A stretch of 54,806 nt of DNA, taken from NCBI GenBank assembly GCA_016287245.1, contig JAEEWG010000001.1, positions 359,761 through 414,566 on the forward strand, read 5' to 3'. The notes under the pieces are model-generated. The model did no database searches, was not told the DNA's origin, and worked only from the letters and a program-made list of their open reading frames with translations. Of this stretch, positions 29,165-37,402 are shown one piece after another; the first letter of the stretch is position 1, and each line of letters opens with the position of its first letter. This DNA is from Clostridia bacterium (GTDB lineage: Bacteria > Bacillota > Clostridia > Saccharofermentanales > Saccharofermentanaceae). The translations under genes were made by a program, and so were the position numbers.

Positions 29165-29844
29165 AGCGTCGCCTCCGTGTTCTTCTTAGATGCAAAACGG
29201 ATGATCGGCGGGATGATGAACTGCAGAGCGAATCCGAAGAGCGCAACGACAACAGCCGCAATAACAGTCGACAGGATCTTTGTCTCGAGTTTATTTCCCA
29301 TATCGTTGATCGGACGGTACTGTGCCGAAAGCTCGAGGAGAGCAGACACTTTTCCCGCCTGGTCCTTGATCGGAACCATATAGTGATACACATTCTTATC
29401 CTTAATCTCATAAGGAGCCATCTCGGCCGTGAGCCATTCGGAAACCGGGATATCCTTTGCCACAAGAAGGTCGGAAACACTTCCTGTCAGCATATTGAGA
29501 GATCCGTTGGTATATTCATAAAGACCGAAGGCCTGAGTGGTATAGTCGTCTTCATTCGTGTCCATGAACATATAACGAAGGACCGCGCTGTACTTAGCAG
29601 CAGCCTTTGATGCATCTTCTTCGATCTCATTTCCGGAAATGATCTTGGCGGCATTTCCCGCATCCGTCTGGATCCTCGAAACAAGAGTCTTCTGGAATTC
29701 CTTCTCGAATCCAAGGCGCATATGGTGTACGGCAAACGATACCGATACAATAACGAGCACCAGCGCAAACAAAGAAAGGAAGACGATCTTCGCCACTTTC
29801 CCCGCTGCATTGGAAGCAGAAGAATTATTATCTGAAACAGGCAT
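29161..29844 (-). CDS. Membrane sensor protein, single Cache-like domain between two helices
   Basis: A 227-residue protein with a helix at about residues 18-40, an outside region at about 41-180 containing YMFMDTNEDDYTTQAFGLYE and VPIKDQAGKVSALLELSAQY, and a second helix at about 186-212, followed by a short basic tail. There is no kinase, HAMP, GGDEF or methyl-accepting part, so it cannot signal alone in the usual way. The C-terminal half of the outside region resembles the membrane-proximal part of Cache/PAS-type sensors. The ATG at 29844 has AGAGGTG six bases before it and is preferred to one at 29862. First gene of a three-gene operon with its own promoter. Confidence 0.7.
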   Translation of the reverse strand: MPVSDNNSSASNAAGKVAKIVFLSLFALVLVIVSVSFAVHHMRLGFEKEFQKTLVSRIQTDAGNAAKIISGNEIEEDASKAAAKYSAVLRYMFMDTNEDDYTTQAFGLYEYTNGSLNMLTGSVSDLLVAKDIPVSEWLTAEMAPYEIKDKNVYHYMVPIKDQAGKVSALLELSAQYRPINDMGNKLETKILSTVIAAVVVALFGFALQFIIPPIIRFASKKNTEATL

Positions 29845-29876
29845 CCTGACACCTCTTCGCATAAAAATACACGATA

Positions 29877-29904
29877 ATTATATCGCAATGTCTGATAATT
29901 GCAA
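29877..29904 (-). promoter_or_regulatory. Sigma-A promoter of the sensor / sensor-MFS / sigma-like operon
   Basis: On the minus strand TTGCAA (29904-29899) and TATAAT (29882-29877) are 16 bases apart, upstream of the first gene at 29844. Confidence 0.6.
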
Positions 29905-29937
29905 AACTTCTTCTTAATAAGGGGAAAACATTAAAAT

Positions 29938-29961
29938 GTCCTGAAGGGATTCCTTCAGGAC
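29938..29961 (-). terminator. Terminator downstream of the tRNA pair
   Basis: Stem GTCCTGAAGG / CCTTCAGGAC with a four-base loop; on the minus strand it follows the initiator tRNA and leads into a T-rich stretch. Confidence 0.7.
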
Positions 29962-29967
29962 TTTAGG

Positions 29968-30044
29968 TGGTTGCGGAGGCGGGACTCGAACCTCGCGACC
30001 TTCGGGTTATGAGCCCGACAAGCTACCAACTGCTCCACTCCGCG
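29968..30044 (-). tRNA. Initiator tRNA-Met (anticodon CAT)
   Basis: A 77-base tRNA with encoded CCA. The acceptor stem has the C1-A72 mismatch that marks initiator tRNA, and the anticodon stem has three consecutive G-C pairs (GGG/CCC). Anticodon loop CTCATAA. It lies 17 bases after tRNA-Leu on the same strand. Confidence 0.95.
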
Positions 30045-30061
30045 ATGTATGTCTAAGATGA

Positions 30062-30148
30062 TGGTGCTCGTGACCGGACTTGAACCGGTACGGGTTTTAC
30101 CCCGACGGATTTTAAGTCCGTTGCGTCTGCCTATTCCGCCACACGAGC
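30062..30148 (-). tRNA. tRNA-Leu (anticodon TAA)
   Basis: An 87-base tRNA with a long variable arm and encoded CCA. Acceptor stem GCTCGTG / CACGAGC. Anticodon stem ACGGA / TCCGT carries loop CTTAAAA, anticodon TAA, reading UUA codons. Confidence 0.95.
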
Positions 30149-30171
30149 CAGTCATTTCTTAGTGCTAATAA

Positions 30172-30200
30172 AGAGTATCATTGACAGTTTGATTTGTCAA
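30172..30200 (-). promoter_or_regulatory. Promoter of the tRNA-Leu/tRNA-Met pair
   Basis: On the minus strand TTGACA (30200-30195) and TACTCT (30177-30172) are 17 bases apart. The -35 box lies inside a perfect palindrome. An additional TATAAT with an upstream TG is at 30215-30220. Confidence 0.55.
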
Positions 30201-30206
30201 ATCAAA
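30188..30206. repeat. Perfect 9-1-9 palindrome
   Basis: TTTGATTTG-T-CAAATCAAA spans the -35 box of the tRNA promoter. It could be an operator or a short hairpin; it has no G-C rich stem, so a terminator is unlikely. Confidence 0.6.
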
Positions 30207-30273
30207 ATTTCCAGATTATACCACCCGTTTAAAGAACTCTTCGAGCCGGAAAAATCGCTAACGGGATTAGGTT

Positions 30274-30885
30274 TCATATGCAGATCAGATCCTTGATCGC
30301 CTCATACTTACTTTCCCCGATGCCCGGCACCTTCATCAGTTCATCCACGGAAGTAAATCTCCCATGCTCTTCCCTATAAGCTAAGATCTTCTTTGCTGTC
30401 TTTTCCCCGATCCCGGGAAGTGTCATAAGATCGCTCTCCCCGGCGTAATTTATGTTGACCTTTCCGCCTTTTGAGTCATCTTTCATCCCCTCATTATCCG
30501 GTCTTGGAACAAAAAGAATCTCCTCTTCCTCCTGTACATTCAAAGAAGGAATGTATATAGACTGACTGCTTTCCACCTTATACACCATGTCGAGGTGATC
30601 AAGGTCTGCATTCTCCGTAAGCCCGCCGGCCATATCGATCAATTCATATAAATAGGCAGGAGATTGCAGTTTATAGATCCCCGGCAAGTTCACTTCCCCG
30701 CAGATGTAAACGGGAAAGGATTCACTTTTGCTTTCCTCTGTATCTTCCGTGAAAGACTCTTCCGTACTTCTTTCTTCAGATTCGATGGTGATCCCGGATC
30801 TTTTCGAAAACAGAGCCGTACCCGCACACACGATTATGCCCAGAATGACCATGGCAACTGTGAAACCGACTCTTCTCTTATCCAT
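30274..30885 (-). CDS. comEA: ComEA-type DNA-binding competence protein
   Basis: A 203-residue protein with an N-terminal membrane anchor (about residues 6-28, GFTVAMVILGIIVCAGTALFS), an acidic spacer, a SLBB domain (about 58-115; VYICGEVNLPGIYKLQSPAYLYELIDMAGG) and two helix-hairpin-helix motifs at the C-terminus (NINYAGESDLMTLPGIGEKTAKKILAYREEHG and DELMKVPGIGESKYEAIKDL). This is the ComEA layout: a membrane-tethered receptor that binds incoming double-stranded DNA. The ATG at 30885 follows GAGGTT. No comEB or comEC gene is adjacent in this window. A longer reading to 31035 lacks a ribosome site. Confidence 0.9.
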   Translation of the reverse strand: MDKRRVGFTVAMVILGIIVCAGTALFSKRSGITIESEERSTEESFTEDTEESKSESFPVYICGEVNLPGIYKLQSPAYLYELIDMAGGLTENADLDHLDMVYKVESSQSIYIPSLNVQEEEEILFVPRPDNEGMKDDSKGGKVNINYAGESDLMTLPGIGEKTAKKILAYREEHGRFTSVDELMKVPGIGESKYEAIKDLICI

Positions 30886-31020
30886 AAGAAAATAACCTCG
30901 AACAGATCTTTTCGCACAGTATAGAACAATAATCGAAAGCACGGAGCGACAAAAACTCCGAATGTTAGACGTTTTGACGGAAAACGCATCAAATAGGAAG
31001 TCTCTTTTTGTTGTTTTTGG

Positions 31021-31049
31021 TTGCGGATTTTGCATATTTGAAATAAGAT
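31021..31049 (+). promoter_or_regulatory. Candidate promoter of the acidic repeat protein
   Basis: TTGCGG (31021-31026) and TAAGAT (31044-31049) are 17 bases apart, 45 bases before the ATG at 31094. Confidence 0.45.
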
Positions 31050-31093
31050 ATTAAAAGAGTTAGTTCTCAAAAACTACTTCGGAGGGATAGCAC

Positions 31094-34000
31094 ATGCTTC
31101 GTGATCATGATAATGATGACAAAGAATTAGATCATCTTCTTCACGCACCACAGGAAGAATTTGATGATTCACAAGGACCGTCAGTATTCGGTACTTTTTA
31201 TCACTCAAAAGGAAAGACAGAACAGAATAATTCGGAGTTTATGATCCGCAATGATTCAGACTCATCTGCCTCGGAAGATGACGCCGTAAAGCGTCCGCTC
31301 TTTCTTTCATTTAAGGCGAATGATCCTGCATCTGACGTATCTGAAGCCCTGCGTTCGCAGAACAATTCGGATGATGAACCAGCCGCAGAGTTCTCTGACG
31401 ATATTGCCGGACTTACTATGGACGAGCCGATCGACGATCCGTTCATTACGGAAAGCCCGAGCGTTCAGGCAGATACCCAGAGCAACGATTATTTCGATGC
31501 CTTCCCGGAAGATGATCCGCTGGCCGGATATAATCCGCCGAAATTTGAAGAGCCGAAATGCGCTCCGGCAAAGCCGAACATGATGGAAACGATGTATGCC
31601 AAAGAGGATTACCTCAGCAGCATGCCGAAATACGAGATCGACAATTCTCTTGAAGAAGAGATCAATGCAAGTCTCGGAGATGTAAACTTCAACCCCTTCT
31701 CCCCGTTCGCAGCTTTTAAGCCGGCAGAACCGGAACCGAAAACACCTGCTCCGGCTGCAGAACCTGAACCGGTCGCTGAACCAGAGCCGGTCGTAGAAGA
31801 AGCTCCTGTCGAGCAGATCGAAGAGGCTGTCGAGGAGACTGTTGAAGAGATCGCCGAAGAATCTCCTGTTGAGCAGATCGAGGAAGCTGTCGAGGAGACA
31901 GTTGAAGAAATCGCCGAAGAATCTCCTGTTGAACAGATCGAAGAGGCTGCGGAAGAGACAGTTGAAGAAATCGCCGAAGAATCTCCTGTTGAACAGATCG
32001 AGGAAGTCGCTGAAGAAACGGCAGATGAGTTACAGGAATCCGTAGAAGAAGTTGTCGAAGAGACTGTTCCGGAAGTACCCGAGACTGGCAAGCGTTCTGC
32101 TTTTGCCGCTGTTCTCGCTTCTCAGGCTGCACAGGCTGCTGCTCAGCAAGAGGCTCCTGTCGAGCAGATCGAAGAAACTGTTGAGGAAACAGTCGAAGAG
32201 ATCGCCGAGGAAGCTCCTGTCGAGCAGGTCGAAGAGGCTGTTGAGGAAACAGTCGAAGAGATCGCCGAGGAAGCTCCTGTCGAGCAGATCGAAGAAGCTG
32301 TTGAGGAAACAGTCGAAGAGATCGCCGAGGAAGCTCCTGTCGAGCAGATTGAAGAGGCTGTGGAAGAAACAGTCGAAGAGATTGCCGAGGAAGCTCCTGT
32401 TGAACAGATTGAGGAGGCTGTCGAGGAGACTGTTGAAGAGATCGCTGAAGAAGCTCCTGTCGAGCAGATCGAAGAAGCTGTGGAGGAAACAGTCGAAGAG
32501 ATCGCTGAGGAAGCTCCTGTCGAGCAGATCGAAGAAGCTGTTGAGGAAACAGTCGAAGAGATCGCCGAGGAAGCTCCTGTTGAGCAGATTGAAGAGGCTG
32601 TGGAGGAAACAGTCGAAGAAATCTCTGAAGAAGCTCCAGTCGAGCAGATCGAAGAAGCTGTGGAAGGAACAGTCGAAGAGATCTCTGAAGAAGCTCCTGT
32701 CGAGCAGATCGAAGAGGCTGTGGAGGAAACAGTCGAAGAAATCTCTGAAGAAGCTCCTGTTGTTCAGGAAGATGTTGCCATCGATCAGGTATCCCCTGTT
32801 ATAGACGTGGCATCTATGGAAAAATCTGATTTTGAAGATGATGTCTCAGCGGCATACCAGAGCCCAGCTGATCTCGACACCAATTCCCTGTATGATGATG
32901 CTCCGATCGAAGACCCGTCCATGTTCTCCGAAGATAAAGAAGAACCTGCCGAGCAGTCTGAAGACTTCGAGCCTGAGGAATATGCTTCCATCTATCGCGA
33001 AAATGAATCTATGGCTCAGGAACCGGCTTCTTATGCGGGCCCTGAAGTCCATCCACATGTATCGATCGCCTCTACCAACTTGGAACCGATCGATAATGTA
33101 TACAACACTACTGCACCCGAAGAGTCTGAATCAACTGTAGCGCCGGAAGAAGCTCCGGTCGTTAAGAACCATCTCCTCTTCGGCGATGAGAGCGAGAGCG
33201 CTTTCCATGAAGCGGCTCTTAAGGATATTGAGAAAGAAAAGCAGGAAAAAGCCGCAGCAGCTGCTGCAGCAGCCGCTATCACAAAGGCAACCGATGTGGA
33301 GATCAGAAAATCTTCGGATTCTTCCAATCTCCGTCCGGGTTCCTCCTACTCTTCTTCCGACAAACCGAAGGAAAACGCTACGGAAGCAAAAGATACTTCC
33401 CCGAAGACCCAGCGTCCGGGTGCTGCTTCTGCCGCAGCCAACTCCCGTCCGGGAGTCAACAGAAACATCAGTTCGAGTGCACAGGTCGCCAAGACCCAGC
33501 ACCACACCTATACTGCCGCTTCTCAGCGAGGTTCCATCACTCCTGTCGAACAGCAGGGTCATGTAAACGACAAAAAGCGCAGTGTTGTAAGACCGATCAT
33601 CCTGATTGCTCTGGGTCTTATCTGCATTGGCGGTCTTGTCTTCTGCTGGAAGTACTTCAATCTCGGTAACGTCTTCTCTTCCGAGACGACAAAGCCGAAG
33701 ACGACAACTTATGCGCCAAAGGAAACTTCCATTATCGAGATCTCCGAGAATTCTACAGAAGATTCGACCACTACGGAAGAACCTACGACGACCACGACCG
33801 AGGAGCCGACCACCACAACAACTGAGGAACCGACGACAACTACTACGGAAGAGCCGACGACGACTACCACTGAGGAGCCGACAACGACTACGACCGAAGA
33901 ACCGACGACAACAACTACCGAAGCTACGACCACGACGGAAAAGCCGACCACGACCGAAGAGCCGACAGAGACAACAGCAGCTCCTTCCGATTTCCCGAAG

Positions 34001-34336
34001 ACGAGTTTCTCTACGAAGATCACGAACGCGAAGGCTTCCGGCAGCAGCTGTTCATTCGACATCAAGTTCACCAATAACGGTTCGAAGACATCTTCTCTCA
34101 ATGCTTCCATTGAGTATGTGACGATCCGTTTTGAGACCAGCGCGAAGATCACAGATATCACCTGCACGAACTTCACCGTTGTTCCGAAAGAAGGCAGCAA
34201 GAACACCTTCTATCTCTATCCGAACAGCAACGAAGCGCTTGCCAAGAAAGATACGATCGTTGCATCGGTCGAAGCTACCGGTGATTCCAAGATCGGTTCC
34301 TTTAAGATCAGAGACTTCTACGTGAAGTACCTCTGA
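31094..34336 (+). CDS. Large acidic repeat protein with one membrane helix and Thr-rich stalk
   Basis: A 1080-residue protein of unknown family. Residues 1-830 have no signal peptide and are highly acidic, and include about 14 copies of a 20-residue unit of the form APVEQIEEAVEETVEEIAEE in two blocks, probably coiled-coil or extended. A poly-Ala stretch lies near residue 725. One membrane helix is at about 834-854, preceded by KKRSVVRP. Then a stalk of about 60 residues made of EEPTTTTT-type units, then a C-terminal domain of about 110 residues (TKITNAKASGSSCSFDIKFTNN ...). Positive residues before the helix suggest the acidic part is inside and the Thr stalk outside. The ATG follows CGGAGGG. 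Possibly a cell-shape, adhesion or envelope scaffold; no direct evidence. Confidence 0.7.
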   Translation: MLRDHDNDDKELDHLLHAPQEEFDDSQGPSVFGTFYHSKGKTEQNNSEFMIRNDSDSSASEDDAVKRPLFLSFKANDPASDVSEALRSQNNSDDEPAAEFSDDIAGLTMDEPIDDPFITESPSVQADTQSNDYFDAFPEDDPLAGYNPPKFEEPKCAPAKPNMMETMYAKEDYLSSMPKYEIDNSLEEEINASLGDVNFNPFSPFAAFKPAEPEPKTPAPAAEPEPVAEPEPVVEEAPVEQIEEAVEETVEEIAEESPVEQIEEAVEETVEEIAEESPVEQIEEAAEETVEEIAEESPVEQIEEVAEETADELQESVEEVVEETVPEVPETGKRSAFAAVLASQAAQAAAQQEAPVEQIEETVEETVEEIAEEAPVEQVEEAVEETVEEIAEEAPVEQIEEAVEETVEEIAEEAPVEQIEEAVEETVEEIAEEAPVEQIEEAVEETVEEIAEEAPVEQIEEAVEETVEEIAEEAPVEQIEEAVEETVEEIAEEAPVEQIEEAVEETVEEISEEAPVEQIEEAVEGTVEEISEEAPVEQIEEAVEETVEEISEEAPVVQEDVAIDQVSPVIDVASMEKSDFEDDVSAAYQSPADLDTNSLYDDAPIEDPSMFSEDKEEPAEQSEDFEPEEYASIYRENESMAQEPASYAGPEVHPHVSIASTNLEPIDNVYNTTAPEESESTVAPEEAPVVKNHLLFGDESESAFHEAALKDIEKEKQEKAAAAAAAAAITKATDVEIRKSSDSSNLRPGSSYSSSDKPKENATEAKDTSPKTQRPGAASAAANSRPGVNRNISSSAQVAKTQHHTYTAASQRGSITPVEQQGHVNDKKRSVVRPIILIALGLICIGGLVFCWKYFNLGNVFSSETTKPKTTTYAPKETSIIEISENSTEDSTTTEEPTTTTTEEPTTTTTEEPTTTTTEEPTTTTTEEPTTTTTEEPTTTTTEATTTTEKPTTTEEPTETTAAPSDFPKTSFSTKITNAKASGSSCSFDIKFTNNGSKTSSLNASIEYVTIRFETSAKITDITCTNFTVVPKEGSKNTFYLYPNSNEALAKKDTIVASVEATGDSKIGSFKIRDFYVKYL
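31800..32025 (+). repeat. 60-bp coding tandem repeat, block A
   Basis: Four 60-bp units encoding 20-residue acidic units with SPVEQIEE cores, highly similar at DNA level but not identical. Part of the acidic repeat protein. Confidence 0.9.
32153..32760 (+). repeat. 60-bp coding tandem repeat, block B
   Basis: Ten consecutive 60-bp units encoding APVEQIEEAVEETVEEIAEE-type units, with only occasional substitutions (for example IAEE to ISEE in the last three). Separated from block A by about 130 bases of less repetitive sequence. Confidence 0.95.
33778..33950 (+). repeat. 24-bp coding repeat, Thr/Pro/Glu stalk
   Basis: Six units encoding EEPTTTTT followed by degenerate copies. Low-complexity stalk typical of surface proteins; probable O-glycosylation substrate is inference. 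Confidence 0.85.
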
Positions 34337-34371
34337 TCCAAAGGCAAAAGCCTAAAAGACAAATCAAAAAG

Positions 34372-34410
34372 GCGCTGTCTCAAAACAAATGAGACAGCGC
34401 TGTTTCTTTT
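34372..34410. terminator. Bidirectional terminator between the acidic repeat protein and prfB
   Basis: Stem GCGCTGTCTC / GAGACAGCGC with a 9-base loop, a T-run at 34401-34410 on the plus strand and a T-run on the minus strand side as well. Confidence 0.85.
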
Positions 34411-34432
34411 CACTAATTATACATGTATCGGA

Positions 34433-35542
34433 TTACTTTTCGATCGTCATACCGGAAAGGAATGCGTTGATAAATCCGTCGAGGTTACCGTTCATAACGT
34501 TATCGACATTTACTTCTTCGTATCCTGTACGATGGTCCTTCACCAGCGTATACGGGCAGAATACATAGGAGCGGATCTGGCTGCCCCAGGCAATATCCAT
34601 CTGAACGCCCTTCAGGTCCTCGATCTTCTCCATATGTGCGGCCATAGCCAGCGCATAGAGTTTTGCTTTCAACATATTCATCGCCGTTTCACGGTTCTGG
34701 ATCTGAGATCGCTCAGCCTGGCAGGCAACTACACATCCAGTCGGGATATGCGTCAGACGTACGGCCGAGTCGGTTCGGTTAACGTGCTGACCGCCTTTAC
34801 CGGTAGCACGATAGGTATCTACACGGACATCCGCCATATCGATCTTGATATCGATCGTATCATCAAGTTCCGGCATAACTTCACAGGAAGCAAAGGATGT
34901 ATGTCTTCTTGCCGAAGAATCAAACGGAGAAATACGGACAAGACGGTGTACACCGATCTCCGAACGGAGGAATCCGTAAGCATTCTCGCCGATGATCATC
35001 ATGGAAACACTCTTGATACCGGCTTCATCACCATCAAGATACTCGAGTTCCTTGATCTCAAAATCGTGATCCTGCGCCCAGTGGCAGTACATTCTGTAAA
35101 GCATGCTGACCCAGTCCTGAGCTTCCGTTCCACCGGCACCAGCATGAAGCGTTAAGATCGCATTATTCTTATCATATTCGCCGGTAAGAAGTGTCTCCAG
35201 ACGCATCTTCTCATAATCGGTAGTAAACTTCTTGACGCCCTCCTGCGCTTCAGCAAGAACATCCGTGTCCTCCGCTTCATTTCCGAGTTCACAGAGAACC
35301 AGAAGATCTTCACGGGAAGCAGCCAGGTCTTCAAAAGACTTAATGCGCTTCTGAAGTCTTTTCATCTTCGTCTGTTCTTTCTGGGCACGCTCGACGTCGT
35401 TCCAGTAATCCGGCTCCTGGGATCTGGCCTCAAGCTCCGATACCTGATCGCTTACCTGTTTGATATGCAGAGCATCACGGAGAAGTTCGATCTTCTCTTC
35501 ATACCCTTCCAGTTCCAGACGCAAATTGTCGAATTCCAGCAT
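34433..35542 (-). CDS. prfB: Peptide chain release factor 2, without programmed frameshift
   Basis: Ends translation at UGA and UAA codons. The 369-residue protein has the UGA-reading SPF tripeptide in RISPFDSSARRHTSF near residue 206 and the catalytic GGQ in ATGKGGQHVNRTD near residue 250. Most RF2 genes carry an in-frame UGA after about 25 codons and need a +1 frameshift. Here the frame is continuous from the ATG, and the corresponding codons read GCT CTG CAT, so this autoregulation is absent. Its ATG overlaps the stop of the aminotransferase gene (TAATG), so it may be translated by coupling. Length is normal. Confidence 0.97.
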   Translation of the reverse strand: MLEFDNLRLELEGYEEKIELLRDALHIKQVSDQVSELEARSQEPDYWNDVERAQKEQTKMKRLQKRIKSFEDLAASREDLLVLCELGNEAEDTDVLAEAQEGVKKFTTDYEKMRLETLLTGEYDKNNAILTLHAGAGGTEAQDWVSMLYRMYCHWAQDHDFEIKELEYLDGDEAGIKSVSMMIIGENAYGFLRSEIGVHRLVRISPFDSSARRHTSFASCEVMPELDDTIDIKIDMADVRVDTYRATGKGGQHVNRTDSAVRLTHIPTGCVVACQAERSQIQNRETAMNMLKAKLYALAMAAHMEKIEDLKGVQMDIAWGSQIRSYVFCPYTLVKDHRTGYEEVNVDNVMNGNLDGFINAFLSGMTIEK

Positions 35543-36738
35543 TATTCTTTACTCCCATCTTTCAGTTCGGAAACGAACTCTTTCAATCTCTTCATAGCTT
35601 CCTGAATATTCTCCAGAGAAGCGGCATAACTGATACGGACGTGACCTTCACCGCATTTACCGAATGCATTTCCGGGAACAATGGCCACCTTCTTCTCCAT
35701 AAGGAACTTCTCGCAGAACTGTTCAGAAGTCAGTCCCAGACCTTCAATGCTCGGGAAAGCATAAAAAGCTCCGGTAGGTTCAAAACAGGTAAGTCCTGCG
35801 TCATTTAGCCCCTTGATGATCACTCTTCTTCTTCTGTTATACTCATCGCGCATTTCTTCGACTTCTTTGTCGCCGTTTCTGCAGGCTTCAATGACTGCAT
35901 ACTGCGCTGTCGTCGGAGAACTCATGATGCAGTACTGATGCACTTTATTCATCGCTGCCAAGAGAGGCGCCGGTCCGGCCATATAGCCGATACGCCAGCC
36001 GGTCATGGCAAAGGACTTGGAAAAGCCGTTGACGACGATCGTTCTATCGTACATCTCCGGGAAGTTTGCCATAGAAGCCGGTTTTTCACCGGTATAGCTC
36101 AGTTCGGAATAAAGCTCATCGGATACAACAAAGATATTCGGGTGACGCATAAGGACATCTTTGATCTTAGAAAGATCTTCATATGTCATAGTCGCACCTG
36201 TCGGATTTCCCGGATAGCCGAGAATGATGTACTTCGTCTTATCAGTAATAGCCGCTTCCAGAGCTTCCGGAGTCAGCTTATAATTGTCTTCTTCTTTCGT
36301 TTCAATAACTACAGGAACACCATGAGCCAGAGTTACAGTTGCCTTATAAGCAACAAAACACGGCTCAAGGATAATGACCTCATCACCGGGATCGATCAGC
36401 GCGCGGGCGATCAGATCGAGCGCCTCACTGCCACCGACAGTCACCAGTATCTGGGACTTCGGATCGTACTTCAGATCGAATCTTCTCTCCAGATACTCGG
36501 AGATCGCCTTACGGACTTCAATATATCCCTGATTCGGGGAATAGTGCGTATAGCCGTCTTCCAGAGAAAAAATGCCGGCCTCACGGATATTCCACGGAGT
36601 AACAAAGTCCGGCTCACCGATAGAAAGCGAGATCACCTCACCTTTCATCTCATTGGCCAGATCAAAGAAACGACGGATCGCTGATGGAGCGATATTGTTC
36701 ACTACTGTAGATATTTTGCTTTGATAATCGATTTCCAT
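35542..36738 (-). CDS. Class I/II aminotransferase (alanine/aspartate type)
   Basis: A 398-residue PLP-dependent aminotransferase. The PLP lysine is in SKSFAMTGWRIGYMAGP near residue 235; other family residues are YPGNPTGATMTYEDL near 175 and the final Arg in HVRISYAAS near 374. It is downstream of an Lrp/AsnC regulator and upstream of prfB, with a one-base stop/start overlap. An Lrp-type gene next to such an aminotransferase resembles the alaR-alaT pair of Bacillus subtilis, so alanine aminotransferase is a likely activity, but the amino acid is not proven. Confidence 0.9.
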   Translation of the reverse strand: MEIDYQSKISTVVNNIAPSAIRRFFDLANEMKGEVISLSIGEPDFVTPWNIREAGIFSLEDGYTHYSPNQGYIEVRKAISEYLERRFDLKYDPKSQILVTVGGSEALDLIARALIDPGDEVIILEPCFVAYKATVTLAHGVPVVIETKEEDNYKLTPEALEAAITDKTKYIILGYPGNPTGATMTYEDLSKIKDVLMRHPNIFVVSDELYSELSYTGEKPASMANFPEMYDRTIVVNGFSKSFAMTGWRIGYMAGPAPLLAAMNKVHQYCIMSSPTTAQYAVIEACRNGDKEVEEMRDEYNRRRRVIIKGLNDAGLTCFEPTGAFYAFPSIEGLGLTSEQFCEKFLMEKKVAIVPGNAFGKCGEGHVRISYAASLENIQEAMKRLKEFVSELKDGSKE

Positions 36739-36765
36739 TGATGTATATTCCCCTCAGCAGTTATC

Positions 36766-37254
36766 TTACAGTACGATCGCCTCACGGTCATCAGTCTGTT
36801 TCTGTGTAAACAGTGTACCGTTGCTCTTATACTTCTTTAATATGAAGTGTGTCGATGTGGAAAGAACACCCTCAAGCGGTGCAATCTTCTCGGAAACAAA
36901 GTTCGCAACCTCACGAAGTGTAGAATCTTCGATGATCAGCATCAGATCAAAACCACCGGACATCAGATAGCAGGATGAAACCTGCGGATAACGGTAGAAC
37001 TGGCTGGCGATCTTATCAAATCCCTGATTTCTCTGCGGGGTGATACGGACCTCGATCAGAGCCGTTACCTCTTCGCGCTCGGTCTTTTCCCAGTTGATCA
37101 TGGTATTGTACCCGAGGATCACGTTCTCCTTCTTGCAGGCATCGAGCTCAGAAACGATCTCTTCCTGCGACGCATTAAGCATCACGGCCAGTTCTTCGAC
37201 CTTGATCCTTGCGTTATGTTCTACGAGCTTCAATAATTCGATGCGGTTTACCAT
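36766..37254 (-). CDS. Lrp/AsnC family transcriptional regulator
   Basis: A 162-residue regulator. A winged helix-turn-helix at about residues 3-55 (LLKLVEHNARIKVEELAVMLN) and an AsnC-type ligand-binding domain (about 60-150: TALIEVRITPQRNQGFDKIASQF, VSSCYLMSGGFDLMLIIE). It probably controls the aminotransferase gene 27 bases downstream, as in alaR-alaT pairs. The ATG at 37254 has GGAGGTG six bases before it; a GTG at 37263 is rejected as being within that site. Binding ligand and site not identified. Confidence 0.92.
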   Translation of the reverse strand: MVNRIELLKLVEHNARIKVEELAVMLNASQEEIVSELDACKKENVILGYNTMINWEKTEREEVTALIEVRITPQRNQGFDKIASQFYRYPQVSSCYLMSGGFDLMLIIEDSTLREVANFVSEKIAPLEGVLSTSTHFILKKYKSNGTLFTQKQTDDREAIVL

Positions 37255-37348
37255 TCGATCCACCTCCGAGCCAAAATCACTTCTGATATTCTACCACAAT
37301 GGTTTTGAATGTGGGCATTTTCTAAACTAACAGTTTCAGAAAATACAG

Positions 37349-37383
37349 AAGATGGGTCACCTTAAGGAAAGATGACCCATCTT
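37349..37383 (-). terminator. Terminator-like hairpin after malic enzyme
   Basis: Stem AAGATGGGTCA / TGACCCATCTT with a 13-base loop, just after the malic enzyme stop. Its T-run is poor, so efficiency is uncertain. Confidence 0.5.
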
Positions 37384-37402
37384 TGAGTTACAAATTACGT
37401 AT

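Noticed and set aside
31800..32760. CRISPR-like regular repeats
   Set aside because: The 60-bp units have no unique spacers and encode a continuous protein; they are tandem coding repeats.
31716..34206. Open frames rich in Arg, Ser, Leu or Val over the acidic repeat gene
   Set aside because: They are translations of the 60-bp and EEPTTTTT-type repeats in other frames, with no ribosome sites.
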